64,000 nucleotides of DNA from Cyclobacteriaceae bacterium (GCA_019638355.1 JAHBTY010000004.1:248001-312000), one strand, 5' to 3'. Shown: positions 51,740 to 60,794, counted from the first letter of the stretch. The notes: generated from the sequence alone by a model not told the origin. Numbers and translations are program-made.

Positions 51740-52993
51740 TTAGACTTTAGTAACCGAAACTAATGCCTCCTCCTTATAAAAACCGCTGTCAAGCTTCGTT
51801 TTTAGCGCAGAAAACGCGTTCAGGGTCTCTTCCACATCGGCCAGTGTATGGGCCGCGGTGGGGATAATTCTGAACATAATTACGTCTTTTGGCACCACCG
51901 GGTAGATAACAACCGAGCAGAAAATGCCATAATTCTCGCGCAAATCCATCGACATATTAGCTGCCTCTCCAACCCCGCCTTTGAATAGCACAGGAGTAGG
52001 TGGTGTTTGAGTTGGGTTGATACTAAACCCGCGATCTTTTAACCCGGTTTTGATCGCTGCCATAATCTTCTTCAGATCGGCCCGTAATTCCGGATGTTTC
52101 TTCACCAACTCCAATCGCTTCAATCCACCAATCACGAGTGGCATCGGTAACGACTTGGCATAAATCTGAGAACGAACACTGTAGCGCAAAAACTTCAGGA
52201 TCTTTTTATCGCCAGCCACAAATGCACCAATGCTGGCCATTGACTTGGCAAACGTTGAGAAGTATAAATCAATCTGATCTTGCACGCCTTGCTCCTCGCC
52301 TACACCGGCACCAGTAGAGCCCATGGTTCCAAAGCCGTGCGCATCATCTACAAACAAACGGAAATTGTATTTCTTCTTCAGTTCAACTATTCCTTTCAAA
52401 TCGCCCATGTTACCTGACATTCCGAAAACACCTTCGGTAATTACCAGAATACCACCACCGGTTTCGTTGGCTAATTTGGTAGCCCGCTGAAGTTGCTTCT
52501 CCAGGTTTTCCATGTTGTTGTGCGGGTACACAAAACGCTTACCCATGTGCAGGCGAACGCCATCAATAATACAGGCGTGCGATTCGCTATCATATACAAT
52601 CACATCTTTACGATCTACAATCGCATCGATAATAGAAAGTACTCCCTGATAGCCATAGTTCAACAACATAGCATCCTCCTTCTGTACGAAAGCCGCAAGT
52701 TGTTTTTCTAATTCAAGATGATGTACCGAGTTACCTGACATCATGCGGGCACCCATAGGCGAAGCAAGGCCGTATTGAGCAGCCGAATCGGCATCAGCCT
52801 TTCTTACTTCGGGGTGGTTGGCTAACCCGAGGTAGTTATTCAAACTCCAGTTCAAAACGGTTTTACCATTGAACTTCATGCGCGGGCCAATCTCACCTTC
52901 CAGTTTGGGGAAGAAGAAATAGTCATCGGGCAGGTGTGAGTATTTGGCCAGCGGACCGGCCTCCATTTTCAGCTTGTCAAATAAATCGACCAT
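51740..52993 (-). CDS. PLP-dependent alpha-oxoamine synthase (serine palmitoyltransferase or cysteate acyltransferase type)
   Basis: A 417-residue fold-type I PLP enzyme. Key residues: His139 (ESHAC) stacking on PLP, Asp216 and His219 (VDDAHGFG), and the Schiff-base Lys250 (STFAKSMASIGAF). It condenses an amino acid with an acyl thioester. In Bacteroidota this family makes 3-ketosphinganine from serine or, in gliding Cytophagales, the capnine precursor from cysteate; 2-amino-3-ketobutyrate ligase and AONS (biotin) are alternatives. An N-terminal 45-residue extension (MVDLFDKLKMEAGPLAKYSH) fits the lipid-type enzymes. No biotin genes are adjacent. An exact -7 element at 53068-53075 gives a leader of about 70 nt. 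Confidence 0.85.
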   Translation of the reverse strand: MVDLFDKLKMEAGPLAKYSHLPDDYFFFPKLEGEIGPRMKFNGKTVLNWSLNNYLGLANHPEVRKADADSAAQYGLASPMGARMMSGNSVHHLELEKQLAAFVQKEDAMLLNYGYQGVLSIIDAIVDRKDVIVYDSESHACIIDGVRLHMGKRFVYPHNNMENLEKQLQRATKLANETGGGILVITEGVFGMSGNMGDLKGIVELKKKYNFRLFVDDAHGFGTMGSTGAGVGEEQGVQDQIDLYFSTFAKSMASIGAFVAGDKKILKFLRYSVRSQIYAKSLPMPLVIGGLKRLELVKKHPELRADLKKIMAAIKTGLKDRGFSINPTQTPPTPVLFKGGVGEAANMSMDLRENYGIFCSVVIYPVVPKDVIMFRIIPTAAHTLADVEETLNAFSALKTKLDSGFYKEEALVSVTKV

Positions 52994-53067
52994 AGTAAGG
53001 GTTGAGTAAACGTAAGCACTTGGTTTTAAACTGTTTTGGTCAGACTTATCTGCGCCAAAATTCGCGG

Positions 53068-53075
53068 CAAAAATA
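53068..53075 (-). promoter_or_regulatory. -7 promoter element of the alpha-oxoamine synthase gene
   Basis: TATTTTTG (minus strand, 53075-53068) is an exact TAnnTTTG match about 75 bp upstream of the start codon, in the divergent gap with accC. No TTTG at the standard spacing. Confidence 0.45.
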
Positions 53076-53183
53076 GAAAAATTAACATAGAGTTCATAAA
53101 TACAGCCAAATCCAACCGTTCAGTTGAAAAGGACACCACATATTTCCTTAATTCATTACCATTGCAGATTGTAATTTGCAGCA

Positions 53184-54668
53184 ATGAAAAAGATTAAAAA
53201 ACTATTGGTAGCCAACCGGGGCGAGATTGCCTTGCGTATTATGCGCAGCGCTCGCGAAATGGGTATCAAAACCGTAGCGGTTTATAGCGAGGCCGACCGG
53301 CAAGCTTTGCACGTGCGCTTTGCGGATGAAGCTATTTGTATAGGTCCACCGCCATCCGCACAATCGTATCTGGTGATGGAGAAGATCATTGCCGCGGCCA
53401 AACAAACCGGTGCCGATGCTATTCATCCTGGTTATGGATTCCTTTCGGAGAATGAAGATTTTGCAGCATTAGTAAGAAAAGAAGGCTTTATTTTCATCGG
53501 TCCTTCGCCCGAATCAATTGAATTGATGGGCAGCAAGCTAGCCGCCAAAGCAGCGGTTGCAAAATTTAATGTGCCGCTTGTCCCCGGAACATCCGAGCCT
53601 ATCTCCGACCTGGCGAAAGCAAAAAAGATTGCCACCGAAATTGGTTATCCTATTTTAATAAAGGCAAGTGCCGGTGGCGGTGGCAAAGGCATGCGCATTG
53701 TAGATGCTGAACCTGATTTCGAAACACAAATGGATCGTGCAGTAAGCGAAGCTAAATCTGCTTTTGGCGATGGCTCCGTGTTCATTGAAAAATATGTTAC
53801 ACAACCTCGTCACATTGAATTTCAGATTTTTGGCGATCAACATGGAAATGTGGTTCATTTATTTGAGCGTGAATGCTCGGTGCAACGCAGGCATCAGAAA
53901 GTAATTGAAGAAGCGCCTTCATCGGTGCTTACACCAGCGCTTAGAAAAAAAATGGGCGAAGCTGCCGTGAACGTTGCAAAGGCTGCTAATTATTACAATG
54001 CCGGCACCGTTGAGTTTATTGTAGATGAAAATCTGAACTTCTATTTTCTGGAAATGAATACGCGGTTGCAGGTGGAGCATCCGGTAACGGAAGAAATTAC
54101 AGGACTTGATTTGGTTAAACTTCAAATTCTAATAGCAGAAGGTGAAAAACTTCCATTCAAACAAGAGGATTTAAAAATCAATGGTCATGCCATTGAAGTG
54201 CGCGTGTATGCCGAAGACCCGGCCAATAACTTTTTACCGGATATTGGTACGCTTAAAACTTATATACGTCCGCAAGGTCATGGTATTCGGGTTGACGATG
54301 GCTTTGAACAAGGCATGGCCGTGCCGTTTTATTACGATCCGATGATTGCCAAAATGATTTGCCACGATAGTACACGCGAACGTGCCATCACTAAAACCAT
54401 TCGCGCGATTGATGAATATACCATTACCGGATTGGAAACTACACTGAGCTTTTGTCGCTTTGTATTAAAACATGAAGCCTTTACAAGTGGTAACTTCGAT
54501 ACCAAGTTTGTGGAAAAATATTTTAAACCTGAATTACTGCGGGCACAACAAGATGAAACAGAAGAACTATTGGCAGCATTGTTAGCAACGTTGCCAACCG
54601 AAAAAGTTGCACAAGTTGCTGCAATAGAATCAACACCTGTTTCAAACTGGAAGAAAAACCGAACTTGA
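53184..54668 (+). CDS. accC: Biotin carboxylase subunit of acyl-CoA carboxylase
   Basis: A 494-residue ATP-grasp enzyme. It carboxylates biotin on the carrier protein with ATP and bicarbonate. Visible: KKLLVANRGEIALRIMRSAREMG (N terminus), GYGFLSEN, the glycine-rich ATP loop SAGGGGKGMRIV (about 162-173), QRRHQKVIEEAPS, and the substrate-binding EMNTRLQVEHPVTEEITG. It is about 45 residues longer than the typical AccC, the extra part being a poorly conserved acidic then Ala-rich C-terminal tail. No biotin carrier or carboxyltransferase gene is adjacent, so whether it serves acetyl-CoA or propionyl-CoA carboxylase is open. A REP-like hairpin follows directly. Confidence 0.92.
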   Translation: MKKIKKLLVANRGEIALRIMRSAREMGIKTVAVYSEADRQALHVRFADEAICIGPPPSAQSYLVMEKIIAAAKQTGADAIHPGYGFLSENEDFAALVRKEGFIFIGPSPESIELMGSKLAAKAAVAKFNVPLVPGTSEPISDLAKAKKIATEIGYPILIKASAGGGGKGMRIVDAEPDFETQMDRAVSEAKSAFGDGSVFIEKYVTQPRHIEFQIFGDQHGNVVHLFERECSVQRRHQKVIEEAPSSVLTPALRKKMGEAAVNVAKAANYYNAGTVEFIVDENLNFYFLEMNTRLQVEHPVTEEITGLDLVKLQILIAEGEKLPFKQEDLKINGHAIEVRVYAEDPANNFLPDIGTLKTYIRPQGHGIRVDDGFEQGMAVPFYYDPMIAKMICHDSTRERAITKTIRAIDEYTITGLETTLSFCRFVLKHEAFTSGNFDTKFVEKYFKPELLRAQQDETEELLAALLATLPTEKVAQVAAIESTPVSNWKKNRT

Positions 54669-54671
54669 CTA

Positions 54672-54719
54672 AAGGAGTCTGACTCATATACGCTGATTTG
54701 TAAATCGGTCTGACTCCTT
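54672..54719. repeat. REP-like hairpin, third copy of the GTCTGAC-core family
   Basis: AAGGAGTCTGAC (54672-54683) pairs with GTCTGACTCCTT (54708-54719) except for one central mismatch; an inner GATTT/AAATC stem sits in the loop. As in the RAYT-flanking hairpin, both arms carry the same 7-base core in the same direction. It lies 3 bp after the accC stop and 21 bp before the next ATG. Confidence 0.65.
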
Positions 54720-54740
54720 CGAACAAAAATTGTATTCTAC

Positions 54741-56048
54741 ATGGCCGAAATAAAACCTATCCGCGCGTGGCGGTATAACGAAGCGTTAACACGAAAAATT
54801 GATACCCTCACTTCGCCTCTCTTCGATGTGGTATCGGATAAGCAACGAAAGGCGTTGTTTCAAAATCCACTTAACAGTATTCACTTATCGGTACCGCAAG
54901 GACCCAATGCTGCCACCAAAGCGGGCTTACTTTTAGAGCAATGGAAAAACAACGGCACATTGGTCCAGGATAAACTCCCGGCTATCTATGTGTACTATCA
55001 GCATTTCAAATTAGCAGGCTCCATAAAAGATTATTGTCGCAAAGGATTCATCTGCCACATTCGTACTTACGACTGGGAAGACAATGTAATTCTACGTCAT
55101 GAAAGCACGATACCAAAAGCTGTGAACGACCGGATTGAACTATTGGAAAAAACAGAGTTACAGGTAAGTCCTACGCACGGTCTTTATACCGACCCTGATT
55201 TTGAATTGGAAAAATACATGGATGAAGCCATGCTTTCGCCCTTGTATGAAAGCGAAGATTACCAGGGCGTGCGCGATGTACTGGCAATCATTCACGATGC
55301 TTCGATAATCAAGAAGTTTGTAGCTGCGATGAAAGCACGAAAAATAATTCTGGCCGATGGCCATCATCGCTACGAAGGTTCGCTGTTTTACAAACATCAG
55401 CAGAAGCAACTTAATGCAAACCACACCGGCAACGAAGGGTACAATTTCCATTTGATGTACCTGACTAATACAGAGGCCGATGACTTACGAATTTTACCTA
55501 CGCACAGATTAATTCATGACTTACCTGATTTTTCGGAGAATGAATTTATTGAACAACTTCAAACCGATTTCATTGTAAAAGAAATTGAAGATGCAGATAC
55601 GCTAAATGAAATTATTCTGGGTAAGAAGTGGGCTTTTGGAATTTTGTTGAAAGACCGAACGCTGAAAGTAAGGCTTAAGCCAGAGGCCTTTCACAAGTTA
55701 AAGTGGAATTTTCCAGAAGATATTAAAGCGTTAGACTTAACTGTGCTGCACTATTTTATAATTGAAAAGATATTAGGCATACAAGGCAAAGATCAACGCA
55801 AGTCCGAGAACATATCGTTCGATAGAAGTTTCTCCGATTGCTTAGCCAAAGTAATACGTGAGGAAGTGCAAATGGCAATCATTACGCAAGATATTTCCAT
55901 TGAAGATGTAAAGCGGGTGTGCGCCAGCGGTTATACCATGCCGCAAAAATCTACCTACTTCTACCCGAAAGTTGTGTGTGGATTATTGTTCAGTTCTATT
56001 CGCGAAGAAGAGTTTGCACTTCCAGATTTTGCACCTGCCTTTAAATGA
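54741..56048 (+). CDS. DUF1015 family protein
   Basis: A 435-residue soluble protein of the DUF1015 family. The N-terminal IKPIRAWRYN and the central ADGHHRYEGSLFYK (about 213-226) are the conserved marks; the latter looks like an active-site or metal/phosphate-binding loop. The biochemical role is not established to my knowledge; a link to serine metabolism has been suggested for distant relatives, but I cannot support that here. It is first in a tight operon with Maf and a CPBP-like protein (4-bp overlaps). Confidence 0.88.
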   Translation: MAEIKPIRAWRYNEALTRKIDTLTSPLFDVVSDKQRKALFQNPLNSIHLSVPQGPNAATKAGLLLEQWKNNGTLVQDKLPAIYVYYQHFKLAGSIKDYCRKGFICHIRTYDWEDNVILRHESTIPKAVNDRIELLEKTELQVSPTHGLYTDPDFELEKYMDEAMLSPLYESEDYQGVRDVLAIIHDASIIKKFVAAMKARKIILADGHHRYEGSLFYKHQQKQLNANHTGNEGYNFHLMYLTNTEADDLRILPTHRLIHDLPDFSENEFIEQLQTDFIVKEIEDADTLNEIILGKKWAFGILLKDRTLKVRLKPEAFHKLKWNFPEDIKALDLTVLHYFIIEKILGIQGKDQRKSENISFDRSFSDCLAKVIREEVQMAIITQDISIEDVKRVCASGYTMPQKSTYFYPKVVCGLLFSSIREEEFALPDFAPAFK

Positions 56049-56716
56049 TCAACCGTCCACTTATACTCGCCTCCAGTTCGCCTCGCAGGCAATACCTGAT
56101 GCGTGAGATTGGTTTTTCATTTACAGTGCATGTTCCGGACATTGATGAATCCTTTTCCGCTTCTATGCCCGCGGTAGATGTTCCGGCCTATCTGGCAGAA
56201 AAGAAAGCACGAGTTTTTGAAGCTGACTTACAAGATGAAGTTGTTGTGGCTTCGGATACGGTGGTAATTCTTAATAATGAAATCCTGAACAAACCAACCG
56301 ATCGCAACGATGCCATTAACATGCTTCGTAAACTCAGTGGTAAAACACATACGGTTGTAACTGCAGTATGTTTATTATCCAAAACGAAATCAATCTGCTT
56401 TCGTGATCAAACACAAGTCACGTTCCGTTCGCTTTTGCAAACAGATATTGAATTCTATATTGATCATTTTAAACCACTTGATAAAGCCGGGGCCTATGGC
56501 GCGCAAGATTGCTTACCAGAAAATTTTAATCCTTGCTCAAAAGAAGAAATTGATTTTCTAAATAGCATTAATCGCCACAACCTGATTGAGCAAACCATTA
56601 CCCAACCCGCAACCGGTACTCGAATTACTATCATTGATAAAATTGTGGGCTCCTACTTCACAGTAATGGGTTTACCAATCCATCTGGTCTATCAAAAGTT
56701 GCATTCGTTTCAGTGA
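56045..56716 (+). CDS. maf: Maf-like nucleoside triphosphate pyrophosphatase
   Basis: A 223-residue Maf protein. The N terminus LILASSSPRRQYLMREIGF is the nucleotide-binding signature, VVASDTVV (about 68-75) carries the catalytic Asp, and GSYFTVMGLPIHLVYQKL is the C-terminal hallmark. Maf proteins hydrolyse dTTP/UTP or modified nucleotides and can arrest division. About 30 residues (QDCLPENFNPCSKEEIDFLN and beyond, about 155-185) are inserted before the final motif, making it longer than the usual 190. It overlaps both neighbours by 4 bp. Confidence 0.92.
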   Translation: MINRPLILASSSPRRQYLMREIGFSFTVHVPDIDESFSASMPAVDVPAYLAEKKARVFEADLQDEVVVASDTVVILNNEILNKPTDRNDAINMLRKLSGKTHTVVTAVCLLSKTKSICFRDQTQVTFRSLLQTDIEFYIDHFKPLDKAGAYGAQDCLPENFNPCSKEEIDFLNSINRHNLIEQTITQPATGTRITIIDKIVGSYFTVMGLPIHLVYQKLHSFQ

Positions 56717-57645
56717 AGAAGTTAGTAAAGATTATACGAGAACATCTGCGCAGCGATTTTAAACCGCTTTATTATAGTGCTATTGCCTTGCTGCTGATTA
56801 CTTCCATCAGTATTAATTATTCCATTAATCTTGAAAACGGAGTAATTGATAAACATACCGGCAAATGGATTAGGGCCGTTTATTATTTTATACTGTATGC
56901 CACGGGCTATTATGGAACGTGCTTATTGGTTTCCAGATTCAATCGCAATTCTTCTTACTGGCAAAAGAGAAGTTTCTGGTTACTATCATTGTTCGGACTG
57001 CTTGTGTTGTCGGTTGATCGGGGGTTTCCTTATTTGCATGATCTTGTGTCTTTCTTGGATCAAAAGTATAATGGTTACTCCTGGCTTTTCAGAACGGGTA
57101 ATCATGCAATGGGGTTCGTGATTGTTTTAGTTCCACTCTTGATCTTCAATAAAACCCTGGATCCTTCACGGTCTAGCCTTTACGGGCTTACACAGGCCGG
57201 CACAATAAAGCCTTATATATACCTTTTGGCAATGCTGGCGCCCATCATATTGCTGGCAAGCTTTCATCCAAGTTTCTCCAACTACTATCCTATTTATAAA
57301 ACTACCAACGTTGCCGAACTATGGGGCTGGCCTTCTTATTTGCCAGCCCTCATCTTTGAATTCCTTTACGGATTGGATTTTTTAAATGTTGAATTATTGT
57401 TTCGTGGATTCTTTGTGATTGGTTTGGCACAGGTGCTGGGTAAAGATGCGATACTACCCATGGTTACAATTTATTGTTACCTGCATTTTGGCAAACCAAT
57501 GGGCGAAACCATCAGCTCTGTTTTTGGTGGTTATATACTGGGAACAATTGCACTTTATACCCGGTCTGTTTGGGGTGGTGTATTTGTTCATGTAGGCGTT
57601 GCCTGGCTAATGGAAGCCGGAGCTTATTTTCAGAAATTAATTTAG
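56713..57645 (+). CDS. CPBP-like (Abi/Rce1-type) membrane protease homologue
   Basis: A 310-residue integral membrane protein with about eight hydrophobic helices, starting at GTG 56713 within the maf stop. The C-terminal half carries the CPBP motifs: VELLFRGFFVIGL (about 227-239; E-x-x-x-R, with the first Glu of the usual E-E pair replaced by Val), a YCYLHFGKPMGE segment (F/H-x-x-x-H-like) and FVHVGVAWLMEAG. The family includes prenyl-protein CAAX proteases and bacteriocin-immunity proteins. Loss of the first Glu casts doubt on full protease activity. Its stop overlaps the convergent glycosyltransferase gene. Confidence 0.8.
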   Translation: MKKLVKIIREHLRSDFKPLYYSAIALLLITSISINYSINLENGVIDKHTGKWIRAVYYFILYATGYYGTCLLVSRFNRNSSYWQKRSFWLLSLFGLLVLSVDRGFPYLHDLVSFLDQKYNGYSWLFRTGNHAMGFVIVLVPLLIFNKTLDPSRSSLYGLTQAGTIKPYIYLLAMLAPIILLASFHPSFSNYYPIYKTTNVAELWGWPSYLPALIFEFLYGLDFLNVELLFRGFFVIGLAQVLGKDAILPMVTIYCYLHFGKPMGETISSVFGGYILGTIALYTRSVWGGVFVHVGVAWLMEAGAYFQKLI

Positions 57646-58763
57646 CCGATAGCCTGATAAACCTGCATCATGTTTTGAGCTATCACCGCTGGCTCGAACT
57701 GGCGAACGTATTCTTGTGAAATTGAAATCATCCTACTGCGCATATCGGTGCTTGAACTCAGTAACTCAATTTGTGCAGCCAGCGCATCTTCGCTGGTAGG
57801 GTTAACATAAATTACACCGCTACCACCTGCTTCGGCAAAACAGGATCCTGTGGAGGTTATCACGGGCACACCGGATACAATCGCCTCTATTATTGGGATT
57901 CCAAAACCTTCAAACAAGGAAGGATAAATGAATACCTGAGCTAACTGATAAACTGTAGGTAAATCTGCAAACGAAACATCGTGATGCATAAAAACCCGAT
58001 GTTGCAGGTTGTTTGTCTCTACAAAATTTCGAATTTCTTTTGTGTATTCAGTTGCTTTACCCACCAACACCAAAGGCAATGAGTCCTTTAACCCTGCTAA
58101 TGCCTTTACTAATGTCAACGCGTTTTTTCTTCGCTCCAGTGTTCCAACGCAAAGAAGAAATTGCTGCGGTAGGTTATATTTTTTTTGCACGTACAGCTTT
58201 TGCTCATTAGTTGCCAATATTTTAAAATTTGGATGGCAACCCTGATACACCACCTTTATTTTTGATGCCGGGACATCTAAAAATTCCTGCAGGTCGGATG
58301 CTGTTTGTTGGCTAATGGCAATTACTACATCAGCGGAAGCGCATGCATTTTTTAACTTCCAGGTATAAATCTGTGCATCAACTGCTTTGTAATACTCCGG
58401 AAACCGTTTGAAGATCAGATCGTGAACTGTAACTACCGTTTTTAGCGAACGCGGTTTGGTAATGGGCAATTCATTGCTAAGACCATGAAAAATTGTAACA
58501 CCATCTTTTGCAGCTACATTACCCAAGGCATAACTTCTCCATACAAATGAGAAACGTTTGGCTAATATTGCCTCTGGTTTACGAATAACAAACTTGGGGT
58601 TTTGATACACCCGTGTTTCCGGATGATCGCGCAAGCGGGGCGTATAAAGCCAATACTCATGTTCCGGAAATCGATTGGCCAATGCACTTACCACAAAACG
58701 GCTATAATTACCCAACCCGGTAAAGTTGTTGAATAGACGCTTGGCATCAAATCCGATTTTCAA
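57642..58763 (-). CDS. Glycosyltransferase family 4
   Basis: A 373-residue GT-B fold enzyme. The C-terminal half has the donor-binding FEGFGIPIIEAIVSGVPVIT (E-x7-E motif, about 288-307) and CVGTLERRKNALTLVKALAGL (about 205-225). It transfers a sugar from a nucleotide donor, probably to a lipid or exopolysaccharide acceptor. It overlaps the upstream pyrophosphatase gene by 4 bp (ATGA), so both are co-translated; removing pyrophosphate would pull nucleotide-sugar formation, though the pair may be accidental. Substrates are unknown. Confidence 0.92.
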   Translation of the reverse strand: MKIGFDAKRLFNNFTGLGNYSRFVVSALANRFPEHEYWLYTPRLRDHPETRVYQNPKFVIRKPEAILAKRFSFVWRSYALGNVAAKDGVTIFHGLSNELPITKPRSLKTVVTVHDLIFKRFPEYYKAVDAQIYTWKLKNACASADVVIAISQQTASDLQEFLDVPASKIKVVYQGCHPNFKILATNEQKLYVQKKYNLPQQFLLCVGTLERRKNALTLVKALAGLKDSLPLVLVGKATEYTKEIRNFVETNNLQHRVFMHHDVSFADLPTVYQLAQVFIYPSLFEGFGIPIIEAIVSGVPVITSTGSCFAEAGGSGVIYVNPTSEDALAAQIELLSSSTDMRSRMISISQEYVRQFEPAVIAQNMMQVYQAIG

Positions 58764-59299
58764 AGCTGTTTAAATTTGGTTTTATAATATACCAAAGCAT
58801 CCGAAACAATTTTCATAGCCACTGCTTTACCTTGAAATTCAGGCACCGAAACTTTCTTATTTTCGAGACGGGTATAACTTTCAAAAAATTCTTTCAATTC
58901 AAGTTTGTAGTGATTTGCCAGTTCGGCTATGTCGGTAACATGACGTGTGTTCGCATCATTTTCAGCAACAGCCAGAATTTTATCATCGGCAAGGCCTTGA
59001 TCTACCATTCGCATTACACCAATGACACGCGCTGGTACTAAGCATAGAGGCCTGATTGGTTCGCGACAAAGTACCATAATATCCAACGGATCGTTATCTT
59101 CTCCTAACGACTGGGGAATAAACCCATAGTTGGCCGGGTAATGTACGGCTGAATAGAGTACTCTATCCAATTTTAATAATCCGGTTTCTTTATCAACCTC
59201 GTATTTGGTGCGCATTCCAATCGAAATTTCAATAATGGCATTAACATACTCGGGTATGTTGGTTCCAGCCGGAGCTTCATGCCAGGGATGTGCTATCAT
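58760..59299 (-). CDS. ppa: Inorganic pyrophosphatase (family I)
   Basis: A 179-residue soluble family I pyrophosphatase. It splits pyrophosphate to phosphate in the cytoplasm. Visible: IEISIGMRTKYEVDKETGLLKLDRVLYSAVHYPANYGFIP (about 27-66) and the metal-binding GEDNDPLDIMVL (about 71-82). Length matches the prokaryotic family. The unit continues into the glycosyltransferase gene (4-bp overlap). CAAGATA upstream (59321-59327 region) could be a degenerate -7 element. Confidence 0.95.
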   Translation of the reverse strand: MIAHPWHEAPAGTNIPEYVNAIIEISIGMRTKYEVDKETGLLKLDRVLYSAVHYPANYGFIPQSLGEDNDPLDIMVLCREPIRPLCLVPARVIGVMRMVDQGLADDKILAVAENDANTRHVTDIAELANHYKLELKEFFESYTRLENKKVSVPEFQGKAVAMKIVSDALVYYKTKFKQL

Positions 59300-59361
59300 G
59301 GCTGTTTAAAATTTATGCTGCAAGATACGCTTATTATACAATCAATAATTCAGCACATAAA

Positions 59362-59389
59362 AAAAGCCCGGCCATGTAGCCAGGCTTTT
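59362..59389 (-). terminator. Rho-independent terminator of the efflux operon
   Basis: On the minus strand AAAAGCCTGGC (59389-59379) pairs with GCCGGGCTTTT (59372-59362) through one T-G wobble, followed by a run of T. It sits 20 bp after the HlyD-family stop and ends the SdaAB-TolC-HlyD unit. Confidence 0.88.
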
Positions 59390-59408
59390 GTAATATGGTT
59401 GTGTAACT

Positions 59409-60794
59409 TTACTTACTTTCAGTTTTGGCTTTCTCGTCTTTCTTTGCCTCTTGCTTAACAGTAATTTTATCGCCATCCTTCAACCTTTTTGATACCTCCA
59501 GGAACGGGCCCGTTATAACTGTAGCCGAATCAGGCAAGCCAGAAATGATTTCTATATTGTCGTAATCGCTTATACCCGTTTTTACTTCTACCATTTTAGC
59601 CACACCGTTTTCGTTAACAAATACCACTACCTTGTCTTGTTTCTTTTCAGCTTTTGGTTTACTTGAATCCGTTACCTGTGGGCGTTCATTGTCTTGATTA
59701 ACTGCAACTTTGGCACCTTCGGGTGCGCGGGTGGTTACAGCTGCAAGCGGCACCGACAACACATTGTCTTTACGGGTTGTAACAATATCCACACTGGCTG
59801 TCATACCCGGACGAAAAGGGTATTTATTTCCGGCCTTTATTAAATCCGCATAACTGGATTGAAGTATGAGAATCCGTACTTCAAATTCAGTAATGGCATC
59901 GGCCGAAACTTTATCGCGGGCAGTGTTGGCAATATTGGTAACAATACCTTTAAACTCTTTTCCTGAACTGCTGTATGCATCCACGTCTATGATTACCGAA
60001 TCGCCCAGGTGTACCCGCACAATATCATTTTCATTTACGTTTACGCGCACTTCCATTTTGCTCAGGTCTGCAATGCGCATCATTTCGGTACCTGCCATTT
60101 GCGCAGTACCCACTACCCGTTCGCCTTGTTTCACATTCAATTTAGAAACTACACCACTCATGGGTGCCAGCACAGTTGTTCTGCGAACATTTTCGCGCGA
60201 TTCCTTTACACCGGCTTCTGTGCTGCTTACAACAAACTTAGCAGCCTCTACCGATTGCTCAGCTGATTTCAAATCATTTACAGCCACTTTAAAATTTTGT
60301 TGTGCCAACTGCCAATCGGCTTCAGAAATTACTTTCTCATTCCATAATTTCTCCTGGCGTTTATAATCTTGCTCGGCCCGGGTATAGGTTGCCTGCGCTC
60401 GTGCAAGCGCTGCCTTGGTTGATTCAAGGTTGGCTAATTGTTGGCTGTACGATGCTTCTGAACGTTCTAATTGGCTTATCCAAACATCGGGTCGGATTTT
60501 AACAAGTACTGCACCTGCGCGTACCGAATCACCATCTTCCACATTCAGATCGGTGATTTCGCCCGAAACTTCCGGAGCAAGTTTTACTTCAATTACGGGT
60601 TGCACCGTACCCGATGCACTTACTTTTTCAATTATCGAAACTTTTTTTGCTTTGGTAGCATCTACTTCCAGCGTTTTGGGCTTTCCAATCCAACCGGCCG
60701 ATTTTCCAATAATTAAAAACAATATCAAAAAAGCTACTACTCCAATAATGATGTATAGAGCCTTGTTCGATTTTTTCTTCGTTTGCTTTGCCAT
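59409..60794 (-). CDS. HlyD-family periplasmic adaptor (RND/MacA-type)
   Basis: A 461-residue membrane fusion protein. One N-terminal membrane helix (about 11-30), a biotinyl-lipoyl-like domain (VIEVKLAPEVSGEITDLNVEDGDSVRAGAVLVKI, about 60-95), a long alpha-helical hairpin (about 105-200) and beta-barrel parts (VRVNVNENDIVRVHLGDSV, SVPLAAVTTR). It links an inner-membrane pump to an outer-membrane channel. The gene follows TolC (21-bp gap) and is followed by a terminator, so no pump gene belongs to this unit. C-terminal 30 residues are Lys-rich (KQEAKKDEKAKTESK). Confidence 0.92.
   Translation of the reverse strand: MAKQTKKKSNKALYIIIGVVAFLILFLIIGKSAGWIGKPKTLEVDATKAKKVSIIEKVSASGTVQPVIEVKLAPEVSGEITDLNVEDGDSVRAGAVLVKIRPDVWISQLERSEASYSQQLANLESTKAALARAQATYTRAEQDYKRQEKLWNEKVISEADWQLAQQNFKVAVNDLKSAEQSVEAAKFVVSSTEAGVKESRENVRRTTVLAPMSGVVSKLNVKQGERVVGTAQMAGTEMMRIADLSKMEVRVNVNENDIVRVHLGDSVIIDVDAYSSSGKEFKGIVTNIANTARDKVSADAITEFEVRILILQSSYADLIKAGNKYPFRPGMTASVDIVTTRKDNVLSVPLAAVTTRAPEGAKVAVNQDNERPQVTDSSKPKAEKKQDKVVVFVNENGVAKMVEVKTGISDYDNIEIISGLPDSATVITGPFLEVSKRLKDGDKITVKQEAKKDEKAKTESK

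Noticed and set aside
59866-60366. 166-residue open frame on the plus strand
   Set aside because: It is antisense to the HlyD-family gene, whose barrel and hairpin motifs cover it.
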